Below, in pieces: positions 36,661 through 47,860 of a DNA stretch of 64,000 nt (position 1 is its first letter; every line of letters starts with the position of its first letter). Location of the stretch: NCBI GenBank assembly GCA_018894105.1, contig CM032131.1, positions 5,420,501 through 5,484,500 of the forward strand. The letters run 5' to 3'. The translations under genes were made by a program, and so were the position numbers. Source of the stretch: Jacaranda mimosifolia. Lineage: Eukaryota > Streptophyta > Magnoliopsida > Lamiales > Bignoniaceae. The notes under the pieces are model-generated. The model was not told where the DNA came from. It made no database searches and worked only from the letters and a program-made list of their open reading frames with translations.

Positions 36661-37509
36661 GTAGTAATGCAGAGTTTTTGGGGGTTGTCTCATTGATGTT
36701 AGGAGAAGTATCTTGTTCTGGCTTGTCATCGGCCTTTTTGTTCATCTGAAACAGGACTGGTTTAGATGTATCCTGCTTTTGCCTGTTATTACAAATATAA
36801 TGATGTTTCCAACCTTTATTGCTTAAATACAATGATGTTTTTTGCTTAAATACATTTGAACAAATGTTATATATGAAACTATCGTGCATTGATAAACTCT
36901 AAAAATGGATCCAAGAGAATTTGGTGATTCATCAAGCTAAGATATTGTGCATTAAATTAGGAGTTAGTGATCAACTTATCCGTGATGATAGTGGTTCAAG
37001 CTTTGTTTTAGTATGGGTGCCCCAAAGCTATTGGTTTATTGATACTTCCAACATAATTTATGAATTATGAGATTTTTATTAAAAAATATAATTATAATAT
37101 ATTATTAACATATTATATATAATTATTTTTTTAAACTTAATTTATTATATTTAAAATATGTGAAAAATTAGAGTATATTGTATATGATAATTCTTTTAAT
37201 ATTATTTATCATATAAGAATAATGGATATAATTAAGTTATGAAAAATAAAAAATGTAAATGAAAACATTTAATGAATACATATTTGAAGCAGATAATAAT
37301 AGAGTAAATATGCATTTAACATATCCATATTCGTTTATAGTAGAGTATCTACTAATAAAATAAGGACAATATTCGCTTTAAACGGTGTTGATAATATTTT
37401 ATGTAAACGAATATGAATGCGAATGGTAAATAATTTTTTAAATATCCATTTACAACCCTAATTACATTAAGGAAACTTGATAATGACATTTTTATATAAA
37501 AAGGAGGAT
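36661..37509. other. AT-rich sequence, no gene seen
   Basis: Only A/T-rich repeats are visible. Short frames on the minus strand at 36653-36889 have no recognisable motif. Confidence 0.4.
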
Positions 37510-38054
37510 AATGTATTATAGGTAATATTATATCCACATTCAATTCTTTAAATTTTATTAAAATTTAATTGATTTGGTAGCATCTCCAATATCTTAATTG
37601 AAACATTCCTTTATTTTCAATAAGTTATATCAGTTTTTGAATTTTTTTTCCCTTAAATTATGTAGGGCAAATGTCATAAATGGTCCCTAAAGTTTTAGTT
37701 CAAAATCACTTTAGTCCTCAAACTTTAAAACTTCCTTTTTTAGTCCCTAAAGTTTGGATTTAGTTTTAATGTAGTCCCTAAGTCAATTTTCCAGCAACTT
37801 TTTAAGGGCAAAATTGTCAATTTATAGTTAATTTTCACTTTAGTCCCTATATAAGGTTTTATGTTCCACTTTAGTCCATGTATAAGATTTTATGTTTCAA
37901 TTTAGTCCCTATGTTACTTTTTTTCTTTTTCTTTTTATAAATATATGTTCATGTATATATATATATATAATTGATATTAAGGTTATTATTAACATTAAAT
38001 AATTTATTATTGTATATTAATATCATTTGTGATACTATTATAATTAATAATATT

Positions 38055-38420
38055 GTGGTGGCATGTGCCATTAATGCGGGGGCACGCTGCCTGGTGGAGC
38101 ATTTAGTGCGGTTGAGGGGCTGCTACCTTTCCTCGACCTCCATGGTCGATATGATCACTTCTGCATGATATCTTCTCGGGTGATTGATAAGGCATGATCC
38201 AGCCCGGGTTAGATCTTACTGGACGAATAAGGGAGAACGCATCGGGTTCGGGTCGACCAGAATTCGGTCGATGAGGTGGTGCTGATGCATTGCCCTGGCT
38301 GACAAAACCCGAGGTCGAGATGCAGTCGATAGGCCGAGCCTATCGAAGATTGGGCCGCTTGACATCACATCACTATCTTGGTCGAGTATCGTTGGGCTGG
38401 ACCTGTTGGACTGCCCCATA
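38055..38420. other. GC-rich cargo between the TIRs
   Basis: About 365 bases of mixed composition (GGTGGAGCATTTAGTGCGG, CCCGAGGTCGAGATGCAGTC, TCGAAGATTGGGCCGC) interrupt the AT-rich inverted arms. Open frames exist on both strands, e.g. minus 38419-38216, but none resembles a known domain. It may be captured host or transposon sequence. Confidence 0.5.
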
Positions 38421-38562
38421 TCAATAATAATACTAATAATATTATATAATTATATTATCATAATAATACTATTATTATCATTGATAATATTAATCTTATT
38501 ATTCTTATGATTAATTATACTAATAATAATAAAATTACTTTAATATTTATTAGTATCATGTA

Positions 38563-38583
38563 TTATTATTATTAGTAGTAGTA

Positions 38584-38642
<59 letters not shown>

Positions 38643-38645
38643 TTA
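38563..38645. repeat. (AAT)n microsatellite
   Basis: A near-perfect run of TAATAATAAT with a TAGTAGTAG lead-in lies inside the right arm of the element. Confidence 0.9.
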
Positions 38646-39196
38646 TTATTATATTAATAATATTTATAATATTATTAATACTATATATTATGAATATAAT
38701 TAAAATTATTATAATATAATCTTTATTATTGTTAATATATCACTAATCATACAATTAATATTATTAATTATAATAGTATCACAAATGATACTAATATATC
38801 AATAATATGTTATCTAATGTTAATAATAATATGTTAGTATCAATTATATATCCACACATGCACATATATTTATAAAAAGAAAAAAAGAAAAAAAGAAAAA
38901 AAATAACATAGGGACTAAAGTGAAATATAAAACTATAAATTGACAATTTTGCCCTTAAAAAGCTGTCGGAAAGTTGACTTAGGGACTAGATTGAAACTAA
39001 ATCCAAACGTTAGGGACTAAAAAAGGAAGTTTTAAAGTTTGAGGACTAAAGTGATTCTAAACTAAAACTTTAGGGACCATTTATGACATTTGCCAAATTA
39101 TGTATTTGTAAATGAGTTGAAAGAGTGTGATAAGTCATTAAATTTAGTTTAGTTGGCATATTTTAATGATTTAGGAGTTGAGAAATTAATAATTAA

Positions 39197-40313
39197 GAGT
39201 AAATGGCACTTCACCCCTCAAATTTAATCATTTTGGCTCAAGCCACTTCAACCCCTCAATTTAGAGTCATCGAAATATTTTGCCCCTAAAATACAATTTC
39301 TAGTAGATCATGTGGCTGGTAAAAAGGCTGTTCTTGTCATTTTTACTTTTCCTCACCTTCCTTAGCATATTTGTGTGACACCTTAAGTAATGTATATTGT
39401 GTTGTATTTATATATATATATATTAAGAGGGCTATTAGTTTGTAAAATATATTTCTCGCTAAACTAATTATTATGTGTGTAGTCGAAAAACTGAATTGGC
39501 AATTAGCCCAAAAAGGAAAAAAAAAATATACAGTATGTAAGCACTCCATAGTCTTTCCTTCCTAATCAGTATGACCATGGTTTAGAGGAATGACAAAGTT
39601 AATGATTCTGCTTCTTTAAAGGTTAATTGAATAATTTTAGTATTACTACAATGAAGCATGATCTTTACTATTCTCTGAAAATTCCTTTATAAAGTAAAAC
39701 AAATTACTTTAGAGTAATAATAGAGTTAGTGATTTTGCGTCTTTAATGAGGTTGGTTGAGCAATCTTACCAGACGACAAAATAAATTAATCATTTGAAGA
39801 TATCATTTACAGCACAACCACTATCATTGCCACATGAATGAAAAATTGAAAATGCTTCTAACTAAAATACATGTGCTAAAACTCATCAAGTTGTATTTCA
39901 ATCAACAATTAATTCCCTAAACAATAGGAGAAGGCAAATGAGCTAATTAAAGATAAGAAAAAAATATGAAGCCCAAGTATCCTATTATTCTCGGTATATG
40001 GGTTTCTTTATTTTTGAGTTCGAAAATGTAGAAATGACAAGAGTAGTTGGGTTCTTCCCCCCCTCCCCCCCACTCTTGAGGGGGAAAAGGTGAGGAAAAG
40101 TAAGAATGACAAGAATAGCCTTTCTCCGGCCACAAAATCTACCAGAAATTATATTTTATTTTATTTTATTTTTGTTGGGTGGGGGGTGTGTGGTGGACAA
40201 AGTGTTCTAGTGATTCTAAGTTGAGAGGGTGAAAGGACTTTAAGTTATCTTTTGGGGGTATAGAATGTGCCAAAACGACTAAATTAAAAGGAGTGAAGTA
40301 GTGTTGTTTACCC
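39197..40313. mobile_element. Mutator-like element with long TIRs
   Basis: The left end is GAGTAAATGGCACTTCACCCC; the right end read inward is GGGTAAACAACACTACTTCACTCC. The inverted similarity goes on with AATTTA(A/G)TC(A/G)TTTTGGC, TTCTTGTCATT(T/C)TTACTTTTCCTCACC and ATTTCT(A/G)GTAGAT. AATAATTAA at 39188-39196 and TATAATTAA at 40314-40322 make a 9-bp duplication with one mismatch. No transposase. Confidence 0.75.
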
Positions 40314-40640
40314 TATAATTAACGTTAAACCATATCGATTAAATTGTTATTCTAATTAATCAAAACTTTAATTTTAGCCTTCTACAAATTGAGAATTGGG
40401 TCATAAATCTATTATTGTTGTGTGAAAAGACTCCATTGCTATATATATGGTATATATAGACATATGCATATGCAAATGAGTTTCAAGAATGTACTAAAAT
40501 ATTATCTAATTAAGTTAGCTGGTATATCTAATAATATAAAATATATATATATATATATATAATTAAGAATTGATATTAAGCAATCAATAAAATATTCTAA
40601 TTAATTAAAAATTCTAAATTGAGAATTTGTAATTGCATAA

Positions 40641-41909
40641 AAATTAAGCAATTACAATCAAATAACATCCTTAATTCCTCAATATAATGGTATAAATAAG
40701 TACTAAATAATATGTATTGTTTTACTAATCAATGATCAATTGATGAATTTTTGAAAAAAAAAAGAAGGTCCAATTATATTCATTTCTAATTTGAAATGAA
40801 ATGTTACGATGTAGGGATCTATTATTTATCTAGACGCAATTAAATGACTTTTTGAGAATGTATATGACCTATTCCTACTTGATCCAATATGTAACGAATT
40901 TTTAATCATGAAATCAATTCAATCATATCAAATTATAAATTTATAACCATACCTTTTCCCATATTGGTAGAATAGATCTACTAATTCTTTGATTGTAGTA
41001 ATAGATCCTAGAAGCTCAAAAGGACTATTTCTGAGCAATTACGATAATCGAGTTCATTAATATTCCTGGTATTGAGATGTTGCCACACATACAATCATAC
41101 TTAATTTGATAGAATACTTTGTTCTTCTAGGAGATATTCTATAATTTTGCATGTGAGGAGGATTTCTGAATTTTGTCCAATCATTAGCAGCTTGCTTGCT
41201 TTTAGATAATAATAGATAGAAAATAATGCTTTTGTAAAAGGTCCAATTAAAATCAAGCAATATAGGCCCATCTGCTATCTGCAACAGAATAAATTGAGTT
41301 TTCTAAAAAATCGGCTCGTGAAGGAAGACCTCTTAGAGATACAAAACATAAGAATAATGAGAAAGCAAAAGTTAATATTTTGTTGATAATTAGGTATTTC
41401 ATTTTCTTTTTTTTCATTGAGGCCGAACCTACCCGTGTTTGAGAGATAGTTGTCTATAAATTGATAATGAATGTATGGATTCTTGACAAGAGAGGAGCCC
41501 AAAAGTCTTTCTCACTATTCAGAATAGTGGAGCTTTTGATCGTCATATTCTCATTTCCACTATTTGAGTACCATATCATATGTGTAATGAAAACGGATAC
41601 ATGGGCAAAGAGAGCGGAGCTGTGGTGGTCCTCCTTGACCTTTCGGATCCCACGAGTGAAGCATATTTGTTCAATACACTATTGTCATTATATACATTGA
41701 GAAAAGAATTACATAATCTCAAACATTATTCGTTATAATACATTAACCAAACAATAAAATGTAAGTAAAAATTCCCAAATTCATAAAAATATAGAATAAT
41801 ATATAAGTTATCATATTTGTACATCTATCATTTAAGTCGCCAACAATTATTTATTCAATTTGAGCCACAGACAAATATGCAAGCATACATTTGATACTTG
41901 TTTGACTTA
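40641..41909. other. Unassigned region, no repeat match seen
   Basis: 40800-41700 is less repetitive and of more even composition than its surroundings. Overlapping short frames occur on the minus strand at 41057-41284 and 41275-41502 and on the plus strand at 41461-41700. None has a motif I recognise, and none is long enough to call a gene. An organelle-DNA origin was considered but no gene could be matched. Confidence 0.3.
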
Positions 41910-42305
41910 GAGGGTATTTGGGTGAACTTATAAGTTGCTCAACATGTCTTATAAGATGTTTGAAAGTTTATAATATGTTAAAAAATATTTGGTAAAGCTT
42001 TTTTTTTTTTTAAATTGCCTTTAAGCTCCTAAAATAAGATATTAGGAGCTTACAAGCTCTTTTCAAAAAAGTAAGGAGTTAATAACTTATTTTTAAGATC
42101 TTCACAAATTAACTTTGTTAATTTTAATTATATTAATTATAAAATTGCCATTACTAACATCTTATAAACTCCAAGATCTTATTTTATCCAAACACTTTAA
42201 AAACTTCTTTATAAAAAAAGATCTAGTATCTTATAAGTTCCAAAAACATCTTATAAGATGTAAGAGCTTATAAGATCTTTTAAATAATTTTAGCCAAACA
42301 CCCTC
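41910..42305. mobile_element. MITE-like element with inverted ends
   Basis: The left end GAGGGTATTTGGGTGAACTTATAAG and the right end read inward (GAGGGTGTTTGGCTAAAATTATT) are inverted. The GGGTGTTTGG word is typical of plant miniature DNA transposons. The interior is full of CTTATAAGATGT-type palindromes. A clean target duplication was not found, so the superfamily is left open. Confidence 0.6.
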
Positions 42306-42514
42306 CAACGGTGATATATATCCTAATTCTTAATATAATACTAAGATAAGCTAGAATTTTAAAACAATGTACCATTTGTTAGATCCAAAAAAAATAAAAA
42401 TAAAATAAAAAATTCGAACGGCTGAAGTTGAAGCAACTGTTTCAAAATAACAACAAGAAAAGCAATAACTGGATGACGAATTCTCTATTTTTTGAATAAA
42501 ATAGAATTAACATC

Positions 42515-45453
42515 TGTAACACCCGTAGAATTTTCTTGAATTGTGATAGCTTAATTGTCAAATTATTTTCAATTTTAATTTATTTTATGAATTTTTATAA
42601 TTATTAGTATTTTAGAAGTTTTGTGGTCAATATATAATACTAATAAACTTGATTTCATGTTAATTAAAAAATTATGGGGCCAATTTATAATTATAGAGGA
42701 TTTAATTTCACAACTTTGGAGAATGGTGGGGTTTGCATGGAAAGGCCTTGGTCAACGAGGTCAGAAGTGTAAATTTTAAAAATTCAAGGATTTAATTGAG
42801 ACTGATTGGAAATCCTTGGGGGCTAAATTGCAAAATTGAGAAATTCAATTTTTAACACCTGGCAGAAGGCATTTGAATCTCCATTTTCCTTTCTTCTTCC
42901 TTTTTCTTCTCCTCCAACCTCATCCACCACTTCCCCAGTGAACTTCCGTCGGCGACCACCATTCACCAAACCAAATCGACCAATTCACTTCCCTTGACTC
43001 CGGCTACACTCGCACACCACTATGCATGGCAGAACCCCACTCTAGCGAGCCACCGCGAGAGAAAATCGAGAGCAAGCTTCACGGTGACAACTGGGTTCCC
43101 ATTTTTCGGCAACTAACTTTGACTCCAAGGGGCAGTCTGAGCAGTACTCGACAGGGAGAACACTGTAGAGGCATTGCATAGCGGTGAAATGCAGCAGCGG
43201 TGATAGGAAATGGTAGTTGGAGCACGGTAGTGAAAAGCTAGTTTTGAAGGCTGTTGAGCTCGGTTGAGGGCGCTACAGGCCGTGAAACTTGAAACTAAGG
43301 GCAACATTAGAATCAGGAGCTCGAGGAAGAGATCGTTGGACAACTCCAACGGCAGCGGACGGCGGCATGGCGGTGAAGCTGAGGCAGAATCTTCTCCTCG
43401 GTGTAGTGATCGTAACGGTAGCCTTGGTTGCTGAATCCAAGGTCTCGATTTGGTATTTCATGGGTAAATAGTTAGAAAGGAATTGGATATATATACATGT
43501 TATGTTGTATTTCTTAAGTTGTGTAGTATTGCAAGAATGAGTGCATGGATCTATATAGTTAGGTTCTTGGATCATGCATGGATGGAATATGTTATATTGT
43601 GGACCCGGAACGTTGTTCTATATATGCCAAATTTGGAATTTATGAGTTGATAAGGACTTTAATCTTGAATTGCAAATTTGGGAGCTAAAGTGGAAATTAT
43701 TGGTACTATGTTGAGACATTAAGCAATTTTGTGATTAAAGTGACATTATGAAGATCATGTGATTAAGGACTTGACTATTATGATAAGTGAAAATGACATA
43801 AGAATTGAGGTTATTGCTTCAAGCCTAGTTTAATAGCCATTAATTGGAACAATAACCATATTAACGTTTTAAGCTATCATGTTAATAGGTTGATTAGTGA
43901 ATTTTGGAGTTAAGAACAAGTATGATAAAGACGCATTGGGAGTTACAAATGCGTTCTGACTATAGATATATCATTCTGATTAGGTGACGACGACTTAGGT
44001 CGCGAGGACTAATAAAAAATTTGCAGGACTTGCATCATCAGGGATTAAGGCGGTAAGGGTCTCCCACTTTGGGTTATTGTTTTGTATAAGCTTTCTCATT
44101 ACTTGTTGAAAACCCTTGTGAGGGTTTGCCAATTTGGCCTTGCTATATCTATCTGTTCTTGTGGCATAACCTTTGTGAGGGTTAATTTGCTTGATTGCAT
44201 CTGCTCATAAATTACTTGATTCGTACTTGTTGTACTTGATTTGTACTTGCTTGTTTATTGGAATCTAAATTGATTGGTACTTGCTCGTTATCTGTTATTG
44301 GCTTGTACACCCCTATGAGGGTTAGTACTTGTTTTCACTCTTTCTTGTTCGTTCTGGTTCCCAGAACTCTTGTCTGTCATGCCTGGTACTTGTCTTGATC
44401 ATACTTGTCTGTTCCCTACCTTGAATTGTTATCAGATGCCTTGTCGGTAGACTCGTTTGTCTGTATCCTGATATCTAGGCTTGTATGTTCATACTTGTTG
44501 TTCATATAATGCCTCGTCGGCAACTCTAATTGCTTGATTCCTACTTGTTGTACTTGATTGGTATTTGTTGTACTTTCTTGGAGATAGTACTTGGGTCAAG
44601 TGCCAATCCTATGCGGAATGCGGGGATACTTGGGACATGCCTTGCAGTCTGCCTGGGTGTCCAAGATACGCTAAGCAATCCGCTTAGGTATCCGCAATGC
44701 GCCATACAGTCCGTATAGGCACACCGATTGTATACCAAGTTGTCATGCTATGGAAGTACTTGTTTGAATTGTATAAGGTGAATTGATCTGCATGTCTTAA
44801 CTCATTTTGTTGGAATGCATATTCTATAAGGGTTTGCTTGCTCGTACTCATTTCTTGCTTGCTTGTAATTTATTCTTGGAGAAATAAGGCAGGAGAGATT
44901 CTTGTTTGCTATATTCGTTCTTGTTAAATTGTAATTGTACTTGTATTGCTTTTGATTTTAAATTTATTGAGATGATCTTCCTTTGACAAGTTCTATTATC
45001 ATTTGACATATTATACCTCACTAAGTCCATTGGACTTACCCCCATTTTTTGTCATTGTTTTTCAAACAGGGTTGATTAAGAATGTAAGCTATGACTTGGA
45101 GCATAGGAACGTTTCTTTTGTAATAGATTAGGTGTCCTTTTGTATATGGATTATCAGAATGCTATATGGTAACATAGAGATGTTGAGATATGTCAGGATT
45201 GATAGGGCTACCTTGAGCTTGCGTACTTATTTTTGCTGAACGTTTAAAGATTTAAACCTAGTCGTGATTGTTAATGGTTGGTAGTATTATTTAAGTTGAT
45301 ATTTTTCTGCTGCTTTTGAAATTGTCGTCTTCTTTATATGTTTTTGAATTGGAAAAGAAAATTTTGGGCCTATTGTTTGTATTATAGGTTCAGAATTTAA
45401 GCTTGAAATGTTTTGATATCTCAACTTTGGGCTACATGGAGTGGGATATCACA
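42515..45453 (+). repeat. 5' LTR of chromovirus 1
   Basis: It starts TGTAACACCC and ends GGATATCACA; 2939 bp. It contains a block at about 44114-44424 that the 3' LTR lacks, with repeated AACC-TTGTGAGGGTT words, an ordered hairpin at 44664-44693, and the AAGTCC-N3-GGACTT hairpin at 45023-45037. Short open frames inside are not genes. Confidence 0.9.
44664..44693. other. LTR hairpin (5' LTR copy)
   Basis: AGATAC-G-CTAAGC-AATCC-GCTTAG-GTATCC can fold into an 11-bp stem with one bulged G. The 3' LTR copy at 53205-53234 keeps the pairing with different bases. Confidence 0.6.
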
Positions 45454-45457
45454 GAGG

Positions 45458-45469
45458 TGGTATCAGAGC
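45458..45469 (+). other. Primer-binding site, initiator Met-tRNA
   Basis: TGGTATCAGAGC begins four bases (GAGG) after the LTR end and is complementary to the 3' end of plant initiator Met-tRNA; the following CTAGGTT is a near match. The second chromovirus has the same four-base spacer and site at 63561. Confidence 0.9.
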
Positions 45470-45653
45470 CTAGGTTGCAACTGACCTAGGCAATTATCAT
45501 TGTTGGACATTTGTAGATAGTTTTCATTTAAGTTGGGAGGTATATGAATTTTTGGGTCGTAGATCTTTTAGGAGTTTTGAGCTCTTTAGAAGACTAAGAC
45601 TGACTTATGTTATCTTATATTATTAATTGAATTTTGTGACTTTATATTATAGG

Positions 45654-46429
45654 ATGGCTGGATCTTCTAGTAAGGGAAAAGAACCGGTAGATGAGAATAA
45701 TCTAGAATACTTGAGGCAAGAAATCGAAGATCTTAGGAAAGAAAGGAATGCCTTTCTCAGACATGCCAAATACTTAAAGAAAAGCTTTATGACGTGCATG
45801 GAACCTTACAAGATAAAAGAATGAAATCATGTCATCTGAAGTCATCCATTGGAGCGAAAGACTTTATGCTGGATCGATTGATGGAAAGCGTCGACAGGGA
45901 AGAAGTTTGTGTTGGAATAACTGCCACTCAAATTGAGGAACTTAGGGAAATGCGTTGTCATATGGAGGAAACATTCAAAACCTTAGACGCTGATTATAGA
46001 AGAACTGTGGACGTGCCTCACCCGGTCATGGAAGAGATTCGTCGAATGATGGCTCATTATCATATAGCTATAGACCAAGTAATCGAGGTCAGTATCGGTA
46101 TTGACACCAATGAAAGACCTTCTCGAATTCGTCCCTATTTTGGCCAGGGCCATCAGTTGGGTGTGCATATAGGTGAGAGACTAGTGGAGAACCAAGAAAG
46201 AGCACCTGTAGAGAATCCTGCAGAAAAACCTGGGGAGGATCCTGAAGAAGAAGTTTTTGAAGCCCCTACAGCAGCCCTGATGATAATGGAAAATGAAGAA
46301 GATGATGAGGTCGAGGTTGAAGGCATTAACCTAGCTTTATTGGGAGATGAACTGGATCAAGAGGAGCCTAATAAGGACGACATGGAGGATGCTGAATCTG
46401 ACGTTACTAATGCTGAGAGCTCGGATTAG
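45654..46429 (+). pseudogene. Extra ORF between primer site and gag (acidic, coiled-coil), one frameshift
   Basis: An ATG at 45654, just after the splice-acceptor-like TTTATATTATAG, opens MAGSSSKGKEPVDENN and a charged helix (LEYLRQEIEDLRKERNAFL). A one-base frameshift in the A-rich stretch near 45770-45790 moves the reading to a frame that runs from about 45782 to a stop at 46427-46429. The combined product would be about 258 residues: coiled coil at the N-terminus, a middle part with CVGITATQIEELREMRCHME, and a very acidic C-terminus (NEEDDEVEVEGIN, PNKDDMEDAESD). It is not Gag: gag has its own ATG 365 bases downstream. The second chromovirus starts the same way (MTGECRKGKEPMKDEDNEYL at 63873). 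I know no domain for it; function is unknown. Confidence 0.6.
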
Positions 46430-46793
46430 ACAACAAACTGGCTAAGGTTGTGCATATATCTATGTACATATAGTAGTAGTGTTTGACTGTCGACATATAG
46501 CAATGACTAGTTTTCCCTCGGACGTATATGTATTTCGTGATGCTGCCCTATCATTTTGTCTTAGATTGGGCATTCGGCTAGTTGGTATTTTAAATCTACT
46601 TCTATGACTTCTTAATAACCGTTTGGTTGTTAATGAATTTCTCTTTAAATGATTATTTATCTACTTGTTTTGCTGTTTAAAGATATTGAATTTCATAATT
46701 TAACATTTTCCAATTTATATTGATTAAGGGTTTTGAGATTATGTTTACCATTTATGCTAACAGAGTTGAATATCCTAGTGATATTAAGGATAA
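46430..46793 (+). other. Spacer between extra ORF and gag
   Basis: About 360 bases with no continuous frame in phase with either ORF. It is T-rich before 46730 and could hold an intron end or leader for gag. Confidence 0.4.
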
Positions 46794-47860
46794 ATGGCAT
46801 CTAGAGAAAGTGATGATACTCACATACCTGCAAGAAAGGGTATTAGGGATAAATTGCCAGGTCGGCAACGTAATGTGCCTCGAGTTCCTTAAAGAGAAGA
46901 ACCTACCCATCCACAACATCTGCAAGAGGAGGAAGTTTCTCAAACCCCTCTAATTGATCAGCCAATGATAGAACCCCCAACATAACCTAATTATTGGGAA
47001 AGATAGAGGCCCAGACAATCTGATCGCCAACCAGCAAACAGAGCGGGAATGGTAGAAGTACTTACAGAAAACAGAGCCTTAGAAAGGTTTTTGAGATTTC
47101 AGCCTCCAAATTTTTTTGGTGAACCAGATGATCACAGAGCTGAAGAATGGTTGGAAGATTTGGAAAATATATTTGGGACTTTATGTTACCCGGATGAGCA
47201 AATAGTGCGTCTTGCTACTTTCCTTTTAGAAAAATTCGCACAGAGCTGGTGGCGGATGATAGATCGTAGGTGGACGGTTGCAGAAACCCTCAGAACCTAG
47301 GAAAATTTCGTCCGAGAATTCAAGGACAAGTATATGCCACTAGTAGCCAAACAAGCTAGGAAACGAGAATTTCTAGATCTGATACAAGGGAATCAGTCGG
47401 TCAGGCCACCTTCAGCCGGTTGGTACAATATGCCTCCTATGTCCAAGGAGATGAGAATTTGCAAAGCAGACGATTTTTACAAGGACTAAGGCCAGAACTG
47501 AGACGAGGCTTGGCCACTTAGGATTTGCAAAATTTTAACTTAGCTGTAAGTAAGGCCTTGCAACTAGAATCGGAGTTACAAGAAATTCGAAAGATTGAGG
47601 ACAGAAACAGAAAAGGGAGACCAATCTTGGGAGGGCACAGTGGCACCAGCAAAAAAAAACCAAGACTTCCGGCCGATAATGCTTCTTAAAGAGTTCCTCA
47701 AACTAACTAGATGACAGATCTAGATCAGGGAAAAGGACCGATGCGGTGTGGGTTTTGTAGAGCCCCGGGCCATTAAGAAACAGAATGCTGGAAGAAGCAG
47801 AGCAAATGCTTAAGATGTGGAAGTGATCAACACTTCATGAAGAATTGTCCTAAAACGAAA
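46794..47860 (+). pseudogene. gag: gag of chromovirus 1, broken
   Basis: The ATG at 46794 gives MASRESDDTHIPARKG, then a Pro/Arg-rich stretch, then the capsid domain at 47049-47330 (FLRFQPPNFFGEPDDH, EEWLEDLENIF, SWWRMIDRRW, FVREFKDKYMP). Near 47400 the frame shifts by one base. In the new frame LQGLRPELRRGLAT leads to two CCHC zinc knuckles at about 47740-47850: C-GF-C-RAPG-H-x4-C, with a stop inside it, and C-LR-C-GSDQ-H-FMKN-C, which is intact. In-frame stops lie at 47298 (a Trp position in the family), near 47518 and 47687, and in the first knuckle. Capsid and nucleocapsid would package the RNA if intact. Confidence 0.85.

Larger units (their letters stand above)
37665..39094. mobile_element. 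Mutator-like element with about 390-bp TIRs and a GC-rich insert
   Basis: The left arm begins GGGCAAATGTCATAAATGGTCCC; the right arm read inward begins GGCAAATGTCATAAATGGTCCC. Near-identical blocks continue (TTTAGTCCTCAAACTTTAAAA, CAAAATTGTCAATTTATAG, ATCATTTGTGATACTATTATAATTAATAAT). A 10-bp duplication AAATTATGTA lies at 37655-37664 and 39095-39104. The left arm has an extra copy of the 'TTTATGTTCCACTTTAGTCC' block that the right arm lacks. The middle holds a GC-rich, apparently unrelated piece. No transposase frame. Confidence 0.85.
37510..40640. repeat. Dispersed repeat, copy 2, interrupted twice
   Basis: Segments 37510-37664, 39105-39196 and 40323-40640 join up to match 21640-22210 in order (ATAATGTATTATAGG, TATATCCACATT, TTGGCATATTTTAATGATTTAGG, GACTCCATTGCTATA, ATGCAAATGAG). 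Two Mutator-like elements fill the gaps. Confidence 0.6.

Noticed and set aside
40800..41700. Plastid DNA insertion
   Set aside because: The composition suggested it, but no plastid gene could be matched by eye, so it is left unassigned.
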